From Enterococcus ratti (GTDB lineage: Bacteria > Bacillota > Bacilli > Lactobacillales > Enterococcaceae): DNA of 64,000 bases. The position numbers and the translations under genes were made by a program. The notes below the pieces were generated by a model. It was not told where the DNA came from, ran no database searches, and worked only from the letters and a program-made list of their open reading frames with translations. This document shows, piece after piece, positions 49,228 through 60,166 of the stretch; the first letter of the stretch is position 1; each line of letters starts with the position of its first letter. Location of the stretch: contig NZ_JXLB01000003.1 of NCBI RefSeq assembly GCF_001886195.1, positions 106,648 to 170,647 of the forward strand, given 5' to 3'.

Positions 49228-49712
49228 TGAATAAAATATTTGAATACCTAAGGAATGCTATGAATTAGAAAGGTATATGTGTTAGAAAAAATTCAGTTAT
49301 TTTGTCTTGAGTTATTTCAGTCTCCATAATATAAGTGTTACGGCGATTCTTTAAGTTATAACGTACTGTTGAAACGTTTAAAAAGTCATTTAAAAATGTT
49401 TCTATTTTTAAACAATTATTTAGGTAATATGTGTAAAGATATAAATGTTTATGATTTAAATGAGATGGATAGTAAACCGCATCTTTATGAAAGTTTTCTT
49501 CTCTTTTTTAAATGGAAACTTTTCTTTTAAAATGTGGTTTTTTTATTTTTTAGAAGAGTTTCTAGGAAACGAAAAAATAAAAAAATACTACTTTTTATGA
49601 AAAATAAAGAAATAATTAGTATACTAGATAATGTTGGCGGAAAACAAAAAAATGCATCATCTTTATAGCTCATTTTATTGAAAAAAATTAATTATTAGAA
49701 AGGTGCGATAAA
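49228..49712. other. AT-rich spacer upstream of FUSC gene
   Basis: About 480 bases, A/T-dominated, no coding frame. It should hold the promoter of the gene at 49713 but no box pair stands out. Confidence 0.4.
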
Positions 49713-50747
49713 TTGTTTCAAACTTATTTTCGTTTTAATAAAATTCAGGATAACCCTTTTCGGATCATGAATCTAATGCTTCTTATTTTTGTTGTATTAT
49801 GGTTGGGTTACATAAATCATGATTTTTTGATTTCAAGTTTTTCTTCATTAGGCATCTTTACTTTTTTCTACTATCAAAATATACCGATGAAAAATTTATT
49901 AAAACGTATGTTTTTTATTGGATGCGGCCTTTTGTTTTCTTTTGTATTAGGAATTTTATCGACCTATGTGTTATGGCTTGAACCTTTTGCTGTAGCGCTT
50001 GTCGCATTTTCCAGCAGATTCGTTTTACGATTGTTCCATATTTCAAAACCGGGTGGCTTATTTTTTGCTATGCTTTCTGCTATGGGAACGAGTATGAATT
50101 TGCCGATTATTGAATTGCCGATGGTGTCGCTTTATTTTTTTATGGGCGTCATTTTTTCGTTGATTGCTGCAATAATTACAAAATTATTTGATTCACGTCC
50201 GGAACAAGAAATCGAACGGGCGTCTTTAAAAGAAAGATTTCAAGAAGAACCGCTGGTAATCATTGACTCTGTTTTTTATGGTGCAGCCTTATTTCTTTCT
50301 GTTTATGTTAGCCATGGGCTGCGTTTGCACAATCCATATTGGTTGACTCTTTCTTGTGCTTCAATTCTTTTAGCTGAAAATTTAGCTGCGATGAAGCAAC
50401 GGCAAGTCCAATACTTGATTGGATCAATGGGTGGCTTGTGTGTCTCGGCTGTGTTATCCTTTGTACCGTTCACTCAACTGCAAACGATTTTTTTAATTAC
50501 TTTTCTTTACGGTATCTCACAATTTTTGGTTGCTAGAAATTATGCAGTAGCCAATATCTTTCTTAATCCGATGGCATTAATGTTGTCTACACTTGTTCGC
50601 GGAGCTTACTTGATTTCTTTGATCGAGTATCGTTTTTTAGGGATCGTTATAGGCAGTTTTATTGGCTTAGGTGCTGCTTGGTTAATGACTGTTGGGCTAC
50701 AGCATTATCTAAATGTCGTGCGAAAAAAACTAGATATAGGAAAATAA
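49713..50747 (+). CDS. FUSC/aromatic-acid-exporter-like membrane protein
   Basis: 344 aa in two similar halves, each with about five membrane helices and a charged loop between (FDSRPEQEIERASLKERF). The second half has the FUSC-type segment LHNPYWLTLSCASILL and QVQYLIGSMGGLCVSAV, as in FusC/YccS proteins that export aromatic acids or other small organics. No periplasmic-adaptor partner is present, as usual in Gram-positives. Substrate unknown. Start is TTG 49713 with AAAGG nine bases before. Single gene with its own terminator. Confidence 0.75.
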   Translation: MFQTYFRFNKIQDNPFRIMNLMLLIFVVLWLGYINHDFLISSFSSLGIFTFFYYQNIPMKNLLKRMFFIGCGLLFSFVLGILSTYVLWLEPFAVALVAFSSRFVLRLFHISKPGGLFFAMLSAMGTSMNLPIIELPMVSLYFFMGVIFSLIAAIITKLFDSRPEQEIERASLKERFQEEPLVIIDSVFYGAALFLSVYVSHGLRLHNPYWLTLSCASILLAENLAAMKQRQVQYLIGSMGGLCVSAVLSFVPFTQLQTIFLITFLYGISQFLVARNYAVANIFLNPMALMLSTLVRGAYLISLIEYRFLGIVIGSFIGLGAAWLMTVGLQHYLNVVRKKLDIGK

Positions 50748-50778
50748 ATTGATAAAAGACAATAACGTTTGAATAGAA

Positions 50779-50826
50779 AGTGCTCCTCTTAGAATCAGAA
50801 AAAGATCTAATTCAGAAGGAGCACTA
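50779..50826. terminator. Terminator of the FUSC gene
   Basis: AGTGCTCCT (50779-50787) pairs with AGGAGCACT (50817-50825), with further inner pairing (TTAGAAT/ATTCAG). No strong T-tract. Confidence 0.6.
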
Positions 50827-50861
50827 TATTTGTTTAGTGTATATACAGTATAGATAAAAGT

Positions 50862-51023
50862 TCAAAATAGATTAAATAAAATATACAGGATATTCACTGT
50901 TAGAAAAACAAAGAGTAAAGTGGCTGTTTTCCAACTAGTTTTTCCTGTTTTTAAATGAAAGAAATAGTATAAGAACATAATTATAATAAAAACACTAATA
51001 TTTAAAGCTTTTAGAAAATTCAT
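50862..51023 (-). CDS. Small two-helix membrane protein, candidate immunity protein
   Basis: 53 aa from ATG 51021-51023 to TGA 50862-50864. Two hydrophobic helices (LNISVFIIIMFLYYF and TLLFVFLTVNILYILFNLF) with a short basic loop (HLKTGKTSWK). No strong ribosome site, but it lies only 23 bases after the stop of the secreted-protein gene on the same strand, so it is probably translated from the same message. Bacteriocin immunity proteins are often tiny membrane proteins in this position; that role is inference. Confidence 0.5.
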   Translation of the reverse strand: MNFLKALNISVFIIIMFLYYFFHLKTGKTSWKTATLLFVFLTVNILYILFNLF

Positions 51024-51046
51024 GTTCACAAAGGTTTAATAGGACT

Positions 51047-51631
51047 TTAGGAAGTTGTATTTAAAGTGGCGATAAGAAACTCTTCTGTTAAAGTCATTTG
51101 GCTTCCACCTTTAGATGAATCTACATTTATCCAATTTCTCATTGTATGACTTCCCTCTTTAAATCGACCAGCTAAAATTGTTGCTCCTAATAAACCAATC
51201 AATGTGCCAGCAGGACCTTCAAGTAAGGCACCGCCTAATGTTCCATTTGCTTGTAATAAAGTAGCTGTTGTTGCTAATTGCGTTCGACAATAGTTAAGAG
51301 CAGATTTATTGCTAACAAAAACATCGTAACCGCCAACATAAAAAGTTTCGGAGACATCTGTAGCCTTACCACCAACATAAGTAACTTGAGCTCCATCATA
51401 TTTTTTAGCAAAATAATCAAACATTGCTTGTTGATTCGTTGCCTTTGAGTGTAAAGCTAGTTTAACTTGTGGTGAATTTAACTCTTTTTCTAAACCAAGC
51501 ATTTTATCATTTTTAATTATTTATACTTTTTCGCTAAGTCCATCTGCTGATACAATCTCAAGTCCTGCAAGGTAAATGAAACTAGTAAGTATTGCTCCTA
51601 TAATTATTCTTATGAGTAATTTATTTTTCAT
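51047..51631 (-). pseudogene. Bacteriocin-like secreted protein gene with nonsense codon
   Basis: ATG 51629-51631 with GAGGAAAA opens a signal peptide (MKNKLLIRIIIGAILTSFIY, LAGLEIVSADG). The frame then hits TAA after GLSEKV (codon 37), yet continues open for a further 157 codons to 51047: IIKNDKMLGLEKELNSPQ, QQAMFDYFAKKYDGAQVTYV, FYVGGYDVFVSNKSALNYC. A Gly-rich amphipathic stretch (GTLGGALLEGPAGTLIGLL, GATILAGRF) follows. No family recognised with confidence. Signal peptide, Gly-rich helix and a tiny membrane gene behind it recall large unmodified bacteriocins. Internal start M43 would give a product without a signal. Confidence 0.6.
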
Positions 51632-51664
51632 TTTTCCTCATTTTTCCTAATTGGTTACACACAA

Positions 51665-51694
51665 AGTATAAAGCAACTACATAACTTACGTCAA
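51665..51694 (-). promoter_or_regulatory. Promoter of the bacteriocin-like locus
   Basis: Minus strand TTGACG (complement of 51689-51694), 18-base spacer, TATACT (complement of 51665-51670), about 35 bases before the start codon. Confidence 0.75.
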
Positions 51695-52013
51695 TAAAAT
51701 ATTGGTGGTATTTCAACAAAGATACAAAATAGAAAATTTAGGAATTTTACAAAAGTATTTAAGAAATCTGTGAACTTTATATTTTTTAGACTTTATTTAA
51801 TATAAACTGAATAATTTGTTGAAAATGCTATTTTATTGGAATAGTTGAAATATTGTTCATTCAATTTTAAAAATAAGCCTAAATCTTCATCGCTAAATTA
51901 TTCACTACCTTCTTTAAATTTACTTGTAGAAAGATTGCAACTCGATTCATTTTGCGTTAAAGTAAGAAGAGATTTCGTGAAACAATAACTGTTTCACAAT
52001 GAAAGGATTAATT
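51695..52013. other. Spacer upstream of rsmG with inverted repeat
   Basis: AT-rich, no gene. At 51977-51997 GTGAAACA and TGTTTCAC form an inverted repeat with a 5-base centre, ending a few bases before the rsmG ribosome site. These are parS half-sites in the reversed order, so not a parS; the hairpin could affect rsmG translation. Confidence 0.45.
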
Positions 52014-52727
52014 ATGACACCAGAAGAATTTCACCAAATATTAACAGATAAAGGCATTCATTTATCTGATCAACAGATGAGTCAATTTGAACGTTATTAT
52101 CAGTTGTTAGTTGAATGGAATGAAAAAATGAATTTAACAGCAATTACAGAAAAAAAGGACGTCTATTTGAAGCATTTTTATGATTCTTTGACATTAGCAT
52201 TTGACGTTGATTTTTCACCCACTTTTTCTCTTTGTGATGTGGGTTCTGGCGCAGGCTTTCCTAGTATTCCATTAAAAATTGCATTCCCTGAGTTACAGAT
52301 TACGATTGTTGATTCATTGAACAAACGACTTATTTTTTTAAATGAATTAACGAAAGAACTTGAAATTTCTGCTAATCTTTATCACGATCGTGCAGAAACT
52401 TTTGGACAAAATCCGCAATTTCGTGCTTCCTTTGACTGTGTTACGGCGCGTGCAGTTGCACGATTGAATGTTTTAGCAGAATTGTGTTTGCCGTTAGTAA
52501 AACAAGAAGGTTATTTTTATGCGTTAAAAGCAGCAAAAAGTGAAGAAGAATTAACAGAAGCAAAACAGGCGATTGAAGTTTTAGGCGGTAAATTCATTAA
52601 AGAATATACGATTGAGCTGCCTAAAATTACAGATAAACGACATATCCTTGTCATGCAAAAGAGGAAAACGACACCTAAAAAGTACCCAAGAAAACCCGGT
52701 TTGCCAAATAAGCAACCAATTAAGTAG
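52014..52727 (+). CDS. rsmG: 16S rRNA m7G527 methyltransferase
   Basis: 237 aa (GidB). SAM-dependent methylation of G527 in the 530 loop; loss gives low-level streptomycin resistance. Seen: [20 protein letters not shown], the SAM motif [17 protein letters not shown] and [22 protein letters not shown] 52014 has AAAGGA six bases before; the ATG 15 bases upstream lacks one. A basic tail ([14 protein letters not shown]). Followed by parA after 11 bases. Confidence 0.95.
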   Translation: MTPEEFHQILTDKGIHLSDQQMSQFERYYQLLVEWNEKMNLTAITEKKDVYLKHFYDSLTLAFDVDFSPTFSLCDVGSGAGFPSIPLKIAFPELQITIVDSLNKRLIFLNELTKELEISANLYHDRAETFGQNPQFRASFDCVTARAVARLNVLAELCLPLVKQEGYFYALKAAKSEEELTEAKQAIEVLGGKFIKEYTIELPKITDKRHILVMQKRKTTPKKYPRKPGLPNKQPIK

Positions 52728-52738
52728 GAGGAAAGGCA

Positions 52739-53506
52739 ATGGCACAAATAATATCTGTTGCAAATCAAAAAGGCGGTGTTGGTAAAACAACCACTACAGT
52801 TAATCTAGGTGCTTGTTTAGCTAGCCTTGGCAAAAAAGTTTTGTTAGTGGACATGGACGCACAAGGTAACGCAACTAGTGGCGTAGGTATTCGTAAACCA
52901 GATGTTCTCCAAGATATTTATGATGTATTGGTTAATGAAAGACCGATTTCAAAAGCAACTCTTGTGACGGAACATGAAAATTTGAGTATCGTGCCTGCTA
53001 CTCTTCAATTAGCAGGAGCAGAAATTGAGTTAACTTCTATGATGGCTAGAGAATCTCGGCTGAAAAGTTCATTAGCTGAAGTAACTGAATTATATGATTA
53101 TATATTGATTGATTGTCCGCCTTCTTTAGGGCATCTTACGATTAATTCATTTACAGCGAGCGATTCTATTTTGATTCCTGTACAATGTGAATATTACGCA
53201 TTGGAAGGATTAAGCCAGTTGCTAAATACAGTTCGTTTGGTTCAAAAACATTTCAATCCAGAATTGGAAATTGAAGGAGTTTTACTTACTATGTATGACG
53301 CCAGAACTAATTTAGGGAATGAAGTGGTAGAAGAAGTACGGAAATATTTCCGTGAAAAAGTTTACGAGACGATTATTCCAAGAAACATTCGTCTTTCAGA
53401 AGCACCAAGTCATGGGATGCCGATTATTGATTATGATCCACGTTCTAGAGGAGCTGAAGTTTACCAAGCATTGGCAAAGGAAGTGGTTAGTCGTGAAAAA
53501 AAGTAA
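52739..53506 (+). CDS. parA: Chromosome partitioning ATPase ParA (Soj)
   Basis: 255 aa. Deviant Walker A KGGVGKTTTTVNLGA near residue 11, VDMDAQGNATSG, Walker B region YILIDCPPSLG, and PRNIRLSEAPSHG near the C-terminus. Works with ParB-parS in origin segregation and controls DnaA activity. AGGAGGAAAGGCA precedes ATG 52739. Its end overlaps parB by 14 bases. Confidence 0.96.
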   Translation: MAQIISVANQKGGVGKTTTTVNLGACLASLGKKVLLVDMDAQGNATSGVGIRKPDVLQDIYDVLVNERPISKATLVTEHENLSIVPATLQLAGAEIELTSMMARESRLKSSLAEVTELYDYILIDCPPSLGHLTINSFTASDSILIPVQCEYYALEGLSQLLNTVRLVQKHFNPELEIEGVLLTMYDARTNLGNEVVEEVRKYFREKVYETIIPRNIRLSEAPSHGMPIIDYDPRSRGAEVYQALAKEVVSREKK

Positions 53507-54383
53507 AGGATTAGGTCGAGGGATTGATGCGTTATTTCAAGATTTAGAATGCTTAGAAGCGATTGATGTAAAAGATGAAACGGTGGTTCAGTTGCCTTTA
53601 AATGAATTACGTCCTAATCCTTATCAACCACGTAAAACATTTGAAGAGGTGTCGTTACAAGAATTAGCAAATTCTATTGAGCAATCTGGTGTTTTTCAAC
53701 CAATTATTGTTCGTCGATCTGCAGTAAAAGGGTATGAAATTATTGCGGGTGAACGGCGTTTTCGTGCTTCAAAATTAGCAGAAAAAGCAACGATTCCAGC
53801 TATTGTTCGTGATTTTGATGAAGAAGCTATGATGCAAGTGGCTGTTTTAGAAAACTTGCAGCGAGAAGATTTAAATCCGCTAGAAGAAGCAGAGGCTTAC
53901 AACATGCTGATGAAAAATCTTAAATTAACACAAGCAGAAGTTGCTAGTCGCTTAGGCAAAAGCCGGCCATATATCGCAAATTATTTGCGTTTATTGACTT
54001 TGCCAGATTTAGTTAAAGAAATGGTTCAAGATCAACGTCTTTCAATGGGGCAAGCAAGAACTCTTTTAGGTTTAAAAAATAAGAGCTTGATTTTAAAGTT
54101 AGCTAACCGTGCAGTGACGGAAAATCTTACAGTTCGCCAATTAGAGCAAATGGTATCACAATTAAATGAAAATAACGGAAAAGAAAAGAAAAAAATTCCC
54201 CGTTTGGCAAAGGAAAAACCTTATTATATCCGTGAAAGTGAAGATCGTTTAATGGATAAATTTGGTACGAATGTTGCTATTCAAGAAAAAGATGGCAAAG
54301 GAAAAATTGAGATTGAGTATCTCTCTCAAAATGATTTGACAAGAATTCTTGATATACTTAATATTCAATTTGATGAAGAGTAA
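53493..54383 (+). CDS. parB: Chromosome partitioning protein ParB (Spo0J)
   Basis: 296 aa. N-terminal KGLGRGIDALFQD, the CTPase domain with LRPNPYQPRKTFE and GERRFRASKLA, ENLQREDLNPLEEAEAY, and the HTH that reads parS (LTQAEVASRLGKSRPYIANY). C-terminal dimer domain present. GTG 53493 lies inside the end of parA. A perfect parS is at 12068-12083, with degenerate copies at 22127 and 49212, so its likely loading sites are in the same window. Confidence 0.96.
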   Translation: MKKSKGLGRGIDALFQDLECLEAIDVKDETVVQLPLNELRPNPYQPRKTFEEVSLQELANSIEQSGVFQPIIVRRSAVKGYEIIAGERRFRASKLAEKATIPAIVRDFDEEAMMQVAVLENLQREDLNPLEEAEAYNMLMKNLKLTQAEVASRLGKSRPYIANYLRLLTLPDLVKEMVQDQRLSMGQARTLLGLKNKSLILKLANRAVTENLTVRQLEQMVSQLNENNGKEKKKIPRLAKEKPYYIRESEDRLMDKFGTNVAIQEKDGKGKIEIEYLSQNDLTRILDILNIQFDEE

Positions 54384-54526
54384 AAAATGTGAAAGTATTG
54401 GTAGCTTCAATTTGAATAGACAGTTTTATGTTAAAACGCTAAAGCTTGATATCATCTATCCGTAAGATATAAAAATGCATGTTGATTTAAATATAGAAAA
54501 CTGGAAAAGCGCTTTTCACATTTTTT
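54383..54526 (+). terminator. Hairpins after parB
   Basis: AAAAATGTGAAA (54384-54395) can pair with TTTTCACATTTTT (54513-54525) across about 120 bases; nested at 54504-54517 is the perfect palindrome GAAAAGCGCTTTTC, followed by CACATTTTTT. The local palindrome plus T-tract may be the real terminator. Confidence 0.5.
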
Positions 54527-54777
54527 AGTTTTTTGAGTGATTGTTGTAAATTGTATGGTTTTCTTAAGGATTATGAATGAAAATTTGAGGGTAGTTTCTC
54601 ATATTTTTCTTTTTTGAACTTAATTTAAAAAAGAAGTAATATTTGTTATCCTTAAAAGCTGTAAAAGTATTGGATATCCTTAAGAAAAATAAATAAAATC
54701 TTATGAATGCACAAGTAAATGTCAAAAAAGACGAGGGATCCGTTCTTAAAGAATTATGACTAAAAGGAGGAGACTTT
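54527..54777. other. Spacer upstream of the DUF951 gene
   Basis: AT-rich with no coding frame. It presumably carries the promoter for DUF951-ychF; AAAGGAGGAG ends it as the ribosome site. Confidence 0.4.
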
Positions 54778-54969
54778 ATGTACGATTTACACGATGTTGT
54801 TGAAATGAAAAAACCACATGCTTGTCAGGCAAATTGCTGGGAAATTATTCGCATGGGTGCTGATATCAAAATTAAATGTGCCAATTGCGGACATATTGTC
54901 ATGATGACTCGCCGAGAATTTGAAAAGAAATTAAAGAAAATATTAGAAAAAAATATAGAGAAAGAGTGA
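54778..54969 (+). CDS. DUF951 family protein
   Basis: 63 aa. YDLHDVVEMKKPHACQANCW at the N-terminus, then WEIIRMGADIKIKCANCGHIV and MMTRREFEKKL. Four cysteines (HACQANC and CANC) suggest a zinc ribbon. Almost always sits directly before ychF in Firmicutes, here eight bases away, so co-transcribed. Function unknown; a nucleic-acid or ribosome link is guessed from the fold and its neighbour. Confidence 0.9.
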   Translation: MYDLHDVVEMKKPHACQANCWEIIRMGADIKIKCANCGHIVMMTRREFEKKLKKILEKNIEKE

Positions 54970-54976
54970 ATAAATT

Positions 54977-56077
54977 ATGGCATTAACTGCTGGAATTGTT
55001 GGTTTGCCTAATGTAGGAAAATCAACTTTATTTAACGCAATTACTAAAGCTGGAGCAGAAGCAGCAAACTATCCCTTTGCAACGATTGACCCAAATGTAG
55101 GAATGGTTGAAGTACCAGATTGGCGTTTGCAACGTTTGACTGAGCTTGTTCATCCTAAAAAAACTATTCCTACCACGTTTGAATTTACTGATATTGCTGG
55201 GATTGTTAAGGGAGCAAGTAAAGGAGAAGGTTTAGGAAATCAATTTTTAAGTCATATTCGACAAGTGGATGCGATTTGCCATGTGGTGCGCTGTTTTGAA
55301 GATGAGAATATCACGCATGTCGAAGGACGCGTTGACCCGTTGGCAGATATTGACACCATCAATTTAGAACTTGTTTTGGCTGACTTGGAATCAATTAATA
55401 AGCGCTATACACGTGTGGCAAAAGTAGCTAAAACTAAGGATAAGGCTGCCGTTGCAGAACTAGCTGTTTTAGATAAAATCAAACCTGTTTTGGAAGAAGG
55501 ACGTTCGGCTCGTTCTATTGAATTTACTGAAGAAGAACAAAAAATCGTTAAATCGTTGTTCTTATTAACAACTAAACCAATTTTGTATGTAGCAAATGTA
55601 GCAGAAGATGAAGTAGCAGAAAGTGATACTAATCATTACGTTCAAGAAGTACGCAATTTTGCAGCAAAAGAAAATGCCGAAGTGATCGTCGTCAGTGCTC
55701 GTGCGGAAGAAGAAATTGCTGAATTAGATGAAGAAGACAAAGCTGAATTTTTAGAAGCTTTAGGGATTGAAGAATCGGGATTGGATCAACTTATTCGTGC
55801 AGCTTATGCGCTTTTAGGCTTAGCGACTTATTTTACTGCTGGGGAACAAGAAGTTCGTGCGTGGACTTTCAAAAAAGGAATTAAAGCTCCTCAAGCAGCC
55901 GGCATCATTCATTCTGATTTTGAGCGTGGGTTTATTCGTGCTGAAACGGTTTCTTTTGAAGATTTAAATCATTATGGAAACATGCATGCTGCAAAAGAAG
56001 CGGGACGTGTTCGACTTGAAGGGAAAGATTACGTCGTTCAAGATGGTGATGTAATGCTATTTCGTTTTAATGTATAA
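54977..56077 (+). CDS. ychF: Redox-regulated ATPase YchF (OLA1)
   Basis: 366 aa, family length. Obg-like P-loop protein that prefers ATP and binds ribosomes. G1 GLPNVGKSTLFNAIT, G2/G3 region FTDIAGIVKGASKGEGLGN, a coiled insertion and a C-terminal TGS domain (RAWTFKKGIKAPQAAGIIHS, DYVVQDGDVMLFRFNV). Linked to stress and oxidative responses in other bacteria. Confidence 0.96.
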   Translation: MALTAGIVGLPNVGKSTLFNAITKAGAEAANYPFATIDPNVGMVEVPDWRLQRLTELVHPKKTIPTTFEFTDIAGIVKGASKGEGLGNQFLSHIRQVDAICHVVRCFEDENITHVEGRVDPLADIDTINLELVLADLESINKRYTRVAKVAKTKDKAAVAELAVLDKIKPVLEEGRSARSIEFTEEEQKIVKSLFLLTTKPILYVANVAEDEVAESDTNHYVQEVRNFAAKENAEVIVVSARAEEEIAELDEEDKAEFLEALGIEESGLDQLIRAAYALLGLATYFTAGEQEVRAWTFKKGIKAPQAAGIIHSDFERGFIRAETVSFEDLNHYGNMHAAKEAGRVRLEGKDYVVQDGDVMLFRFNV

Positions 56078-56163
56078 AAGGGCTATCAAACTGTATGTAT
56101 AGTATGTTAAAATGTCTTTTGTGACAACCGTTAGACGAACGGCTAAGGAGGACTATTTGGATC

Positions 56164-56859
56164 ATGGAATCAGAACAATTACGTGAGATAGTAAAAGAAA
56201 ATAATAGGTTAGAAGAAAAATTAACGAAAAGAAACCAACAATATATATTTGACTTAAAAAAATCTTTAGAAGCTGCTAATTTATCTGAAGCAGAAAAAGT
56301 AAAGGCACTTCATGATATTCTTCCGATTTTAGTCTCTGAACAAAAAGGTGGGAAAACAGCAAGACAATTGTTTGGAACGGTTTCTGAAAGAACAGAAGCC
56401 ATCATTAATAAACCAACAGAAGTTCAAGTGAACACTAAACCAGTTTTGATGTGGTTAGATAATACTTTATTATTATTAGGATTATTAAGCATTATGATCG
56501 CTATTACTGGATTGTTTTCACGTGGAACAACCCCGGCTTATGGAATATCTACACTTGTCTTTGGTTCTGCTGTCGGTGGATGGGTATTTTATCTCATGTA
56601 TAAATATATTTACCAATATGAGTATCCAGGAGCAGATCGCAGTAAAAAGCCAGGTATGGGGAAAACATTGCTTATTTTAGGTGGAACAACGTTAATCTGG
56701 GTAATGGCGTTTTCTGCTACAACCTTGCTGCCTCCTATAATGAACCCTTTACTAGATCCAGCAATTATTGTCATTATTGGAGCTGCTTCATTAGCATTGC
56801 GCTATTACATGAAGAAAAAATATGGCATCATAGGAAGTTTGTCTGTTCCTAAAAAATAA
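56164..56859 (+). CDS. DUF1129 family membrane protein
   Basis: 231 aa. An N-terminal charged helical part of about 95 residues (QLREIVKENNRLEEKL, EKVKALHDILPILVSEQKGG, TARQLFGTVSE) precedes about four to five membrane helices (LLLLGLLSIMIAITGLF, ISTLVFGSAVGGWVFYLMY, LLILGGTTLIWVMAFSATTL, PAIIVIIGAASLALRYYM). This is the DUF1129 layout, common in lactic acid bacteria beside ychF. Function unknown. AAGGAGG is 12 bases before ATG 56164, somewhat far. Confidence 0.85.
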   Translation: MESEQLREIVKENNRLEEKLTKRNQQYIFDLKKSLEAANLSEAEKVKALHDILPILVSEQKGGKTARQLFGTVSERTEAIINKPTEVQVNTKPVLMWLDNTLLLLGLLSIMIAITGLFSRGTTPAYGISTLVFGSAVGGWVFYLMYKYIYQYEYPGADRSKKPGMGKTLLILGGTTLIWVMAFSATTLLPPIMNPLLDPAIIVIIGAASLALRYYMKKKYGIIGSLSVPKK

Positions 56860-56894
56860 GACATCATTTTTTAAAAAATGATGTCTTATTTTTT
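56851..56894. terminator. Terminator of the ychF/DUF1129 operon
   Basis: A 22-bp perfect stem (56851-56872 with 56873-56894, AAATAAGACATCATTTT and its complement) overlapping the stop codon; T-run follows. Confidence 0.9.
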
Positions 56895-57046
56895 GCTGTT
56901 ATGTGAGCTATTTAAACAAAGTTTCTTAGGAAAAGGTGGTTCAGATATATAATAAAAATAGTCAATGAAATGAACAATTACAAACCGTTGTGAAAACGAT
57001 AACAATAAGGATATTCTTAGAAAATAAAAGGATTGTGAGAAGATTG

Positions 57047-57075
57047 TTGACTTCATAGAAAAAATCGATTATTTT
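57047..57075 (+). promoter_or_regulatory. guaB promoter
   Basis: TTGACT (57047-57052), 17-base spacer, TATTTT (57070-57075), about 35 bases before the start codon. No guanine riboswitch is visible in the short leader. Confidence 0.55.
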
Positions 57076-57089
57076 AATAGATAAACTAA

Positions 57090-58595
<1,506 letters not shown>

Positions 58596-58615
58596 TTTGA
58601 TGTTATAGCATAGAG

Positions 58616-58660
58616 AGGTTGTAAAAGCATTGTCTGTCAATGTTTTTACAACCTTTTTTA
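58616..58660 (+). terminator. Terminator of guaB
   Basis: AGGTTGTAAAAGCATTG (58616-58632) pairs with CAATGTTTTTACAACCT (58638-58654), one wobble, then six T residues. Confidence 0.9.
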
Positions 58661-58744
58661 ACAGTTATTTTTATTCGTAAATAAGAGGGGCAGTTTTCTA
58701 ATTCTTTATTTAAAAAATTAGCAAAGATAAGGAAGTTATTTATA

Positions 58745-59946
58745 ATGAAAAGAGTAGTGATAACAGGTATAGGGATCATCTCTTCTTCTGATAAAAACAT
58801 AGAAGAATTGTGGTCAAACGTGAGTCAGGGAATTTCAGGAATAAAAAAATAGAAACAGAATAATTTAATGGGTCGCTAACAAGAATTGGCGGAATTATCG
58901 ATAATTATGCGATTAATAATACCTTAATCAAAGAGAGATAAAACAAACGAATCGTTTTACTTATTTTGCAGTCAATAGTCTTTCGATGATGCACTTTGCT
59001 TCTAAAAATTTTGATTTAATAAAATGTGGTGTTATTGTTGATACAGGAATAGGAGATTTCATACATTAATTAAAAATCAAAAGACTCTTGAAAAAAGAGG
59101 AAGTCGACGAGTTTCTCCTTTAACAATACCGAAAACAATAGGAAACATGGCAAGTATTTTATTTCCATTAAAATTGGCCTTCAAGATGTAACAATATGTC
59201 CTATTTCAGCTTGTACTACGGTAATCAAGTGATAGGCGAAGCATTTCTTAAGTTAAATACGGATTAAGTGAAGCATTCTTGTAGGTGGGACAGAAGCTTC
59301 AACTACACTAATTTCTTACGCTGGATACTGCAATATGAAAGCGCTATAAAAAGAATGATCAATCTACTTTAGCTTCAAAGCTTTTTGATAAAGACAGAGA
59401 GGGTTTTTTTCATGTCGGAAGGGGTTGGAATTGATTTTTTAGAAGAAGTTGAACATGCAAGATCACGCAGTGTGAAAACTTCAGGTGAAATTATTGGATA
59501 TGGGTTGCTTTTTGCTGTCTATCATATGACGCCGCCACATTCTAAAGGAACTAGTTATGATGCAAAATGCTCTTGAGTTGGGAAATGTTAGCATGGCTGA
59601 AATTGATTATTTAAACGCCGCTACAGGCAATAAGATCGGTAATATTAGTGAAAATCAAGCATTAAAAAAATTTTTGGAAAACAAACGGAGCAATTCCATT
59701 AGCTCTACAAAGTCTGTGATAGGATCCTTATTAGGAGCAGCTGGAGGAAGTGAAGCAATTATTAGCTTAAAAGCTATGTTTCATGATATTTTACCGTCAA
59801 TGATTAATCTGAAAGAAGCAGATGTTTACTGCGACTTAAATTGTACTCCTAATTATAAAATCCTCCATCGAACAAATTTTGTGCTTTTAAATGGAGTCGG
59901 TTTTGACGGACATAATGCTTCTATATTTTTAAAAGAAATAGCCTAA
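58745..59946 (+). pseudogene. Beta-ketoacyl-ACP synthase II-like, multiply broken
   Basis: ATG 58745 begins MKRVVITGIGIISSSDKN, the KAS II start, and stops after about 36 codons. Pieces in other frames follow: TRFTYFAVNSLSMMH-like, GRRVSPLTIPKTIGNMAS, then CPISACTTVIK with the active-site Cys. A clean C-terminal frame to 59946 follows: MQNALELGNVSMAEIDYLNA with ATGNKIGN, STKSVIGSLLGAAGGSEAI (His lost or shifted) and LNGVGFDGHNASIFLK. At least four indels or stops. It stands alone, not in a fab operon, so it was probably a spare copy; the essential fabF should be elsewhere. Confidence 0.85.
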
Positions 59947-59995
59947 AGACTCATTAATACCTTTAGTTTTTCAATTTATTTCATGTTATCGAAGT

Positions 59996-60038
59996 AGTAG
60001 AAAGTGCGTTCTTTTTAGCAAAAAACGCACTTTCTACT
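59996..60038. terminator. Hairpin between fabF remnant and serS
   Basis: AGTAGAAAGTGCGTT (59996-60010) pairs with AACGCACTTTCTACT (60024-60038), perfect 15 bp. T-tracts are poor on both sides, but position between convergent genes suggests a terminator. Confidence 0.65.
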
Positions 60039-60166
60039 TATAAAATGCTTCTTATAATTAATTAGTAAAAAGAATTGATTATTGACGGAAATATATTTCA
60101 AACATTTGAGAAATACTATCATTGTTCATTTATTTTCTGTGTAATCTTTTCAATTAATTTATCTGT

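Noticed and set aside
54504..54517. GAAAAGCGCTTTTC as a catabolite-response (cre) site
   Set aside because: The outer bases do not fit the cre consensus (TG...CA one position off), and it lies after parB beside a T-tract, so a terminator is likelier.
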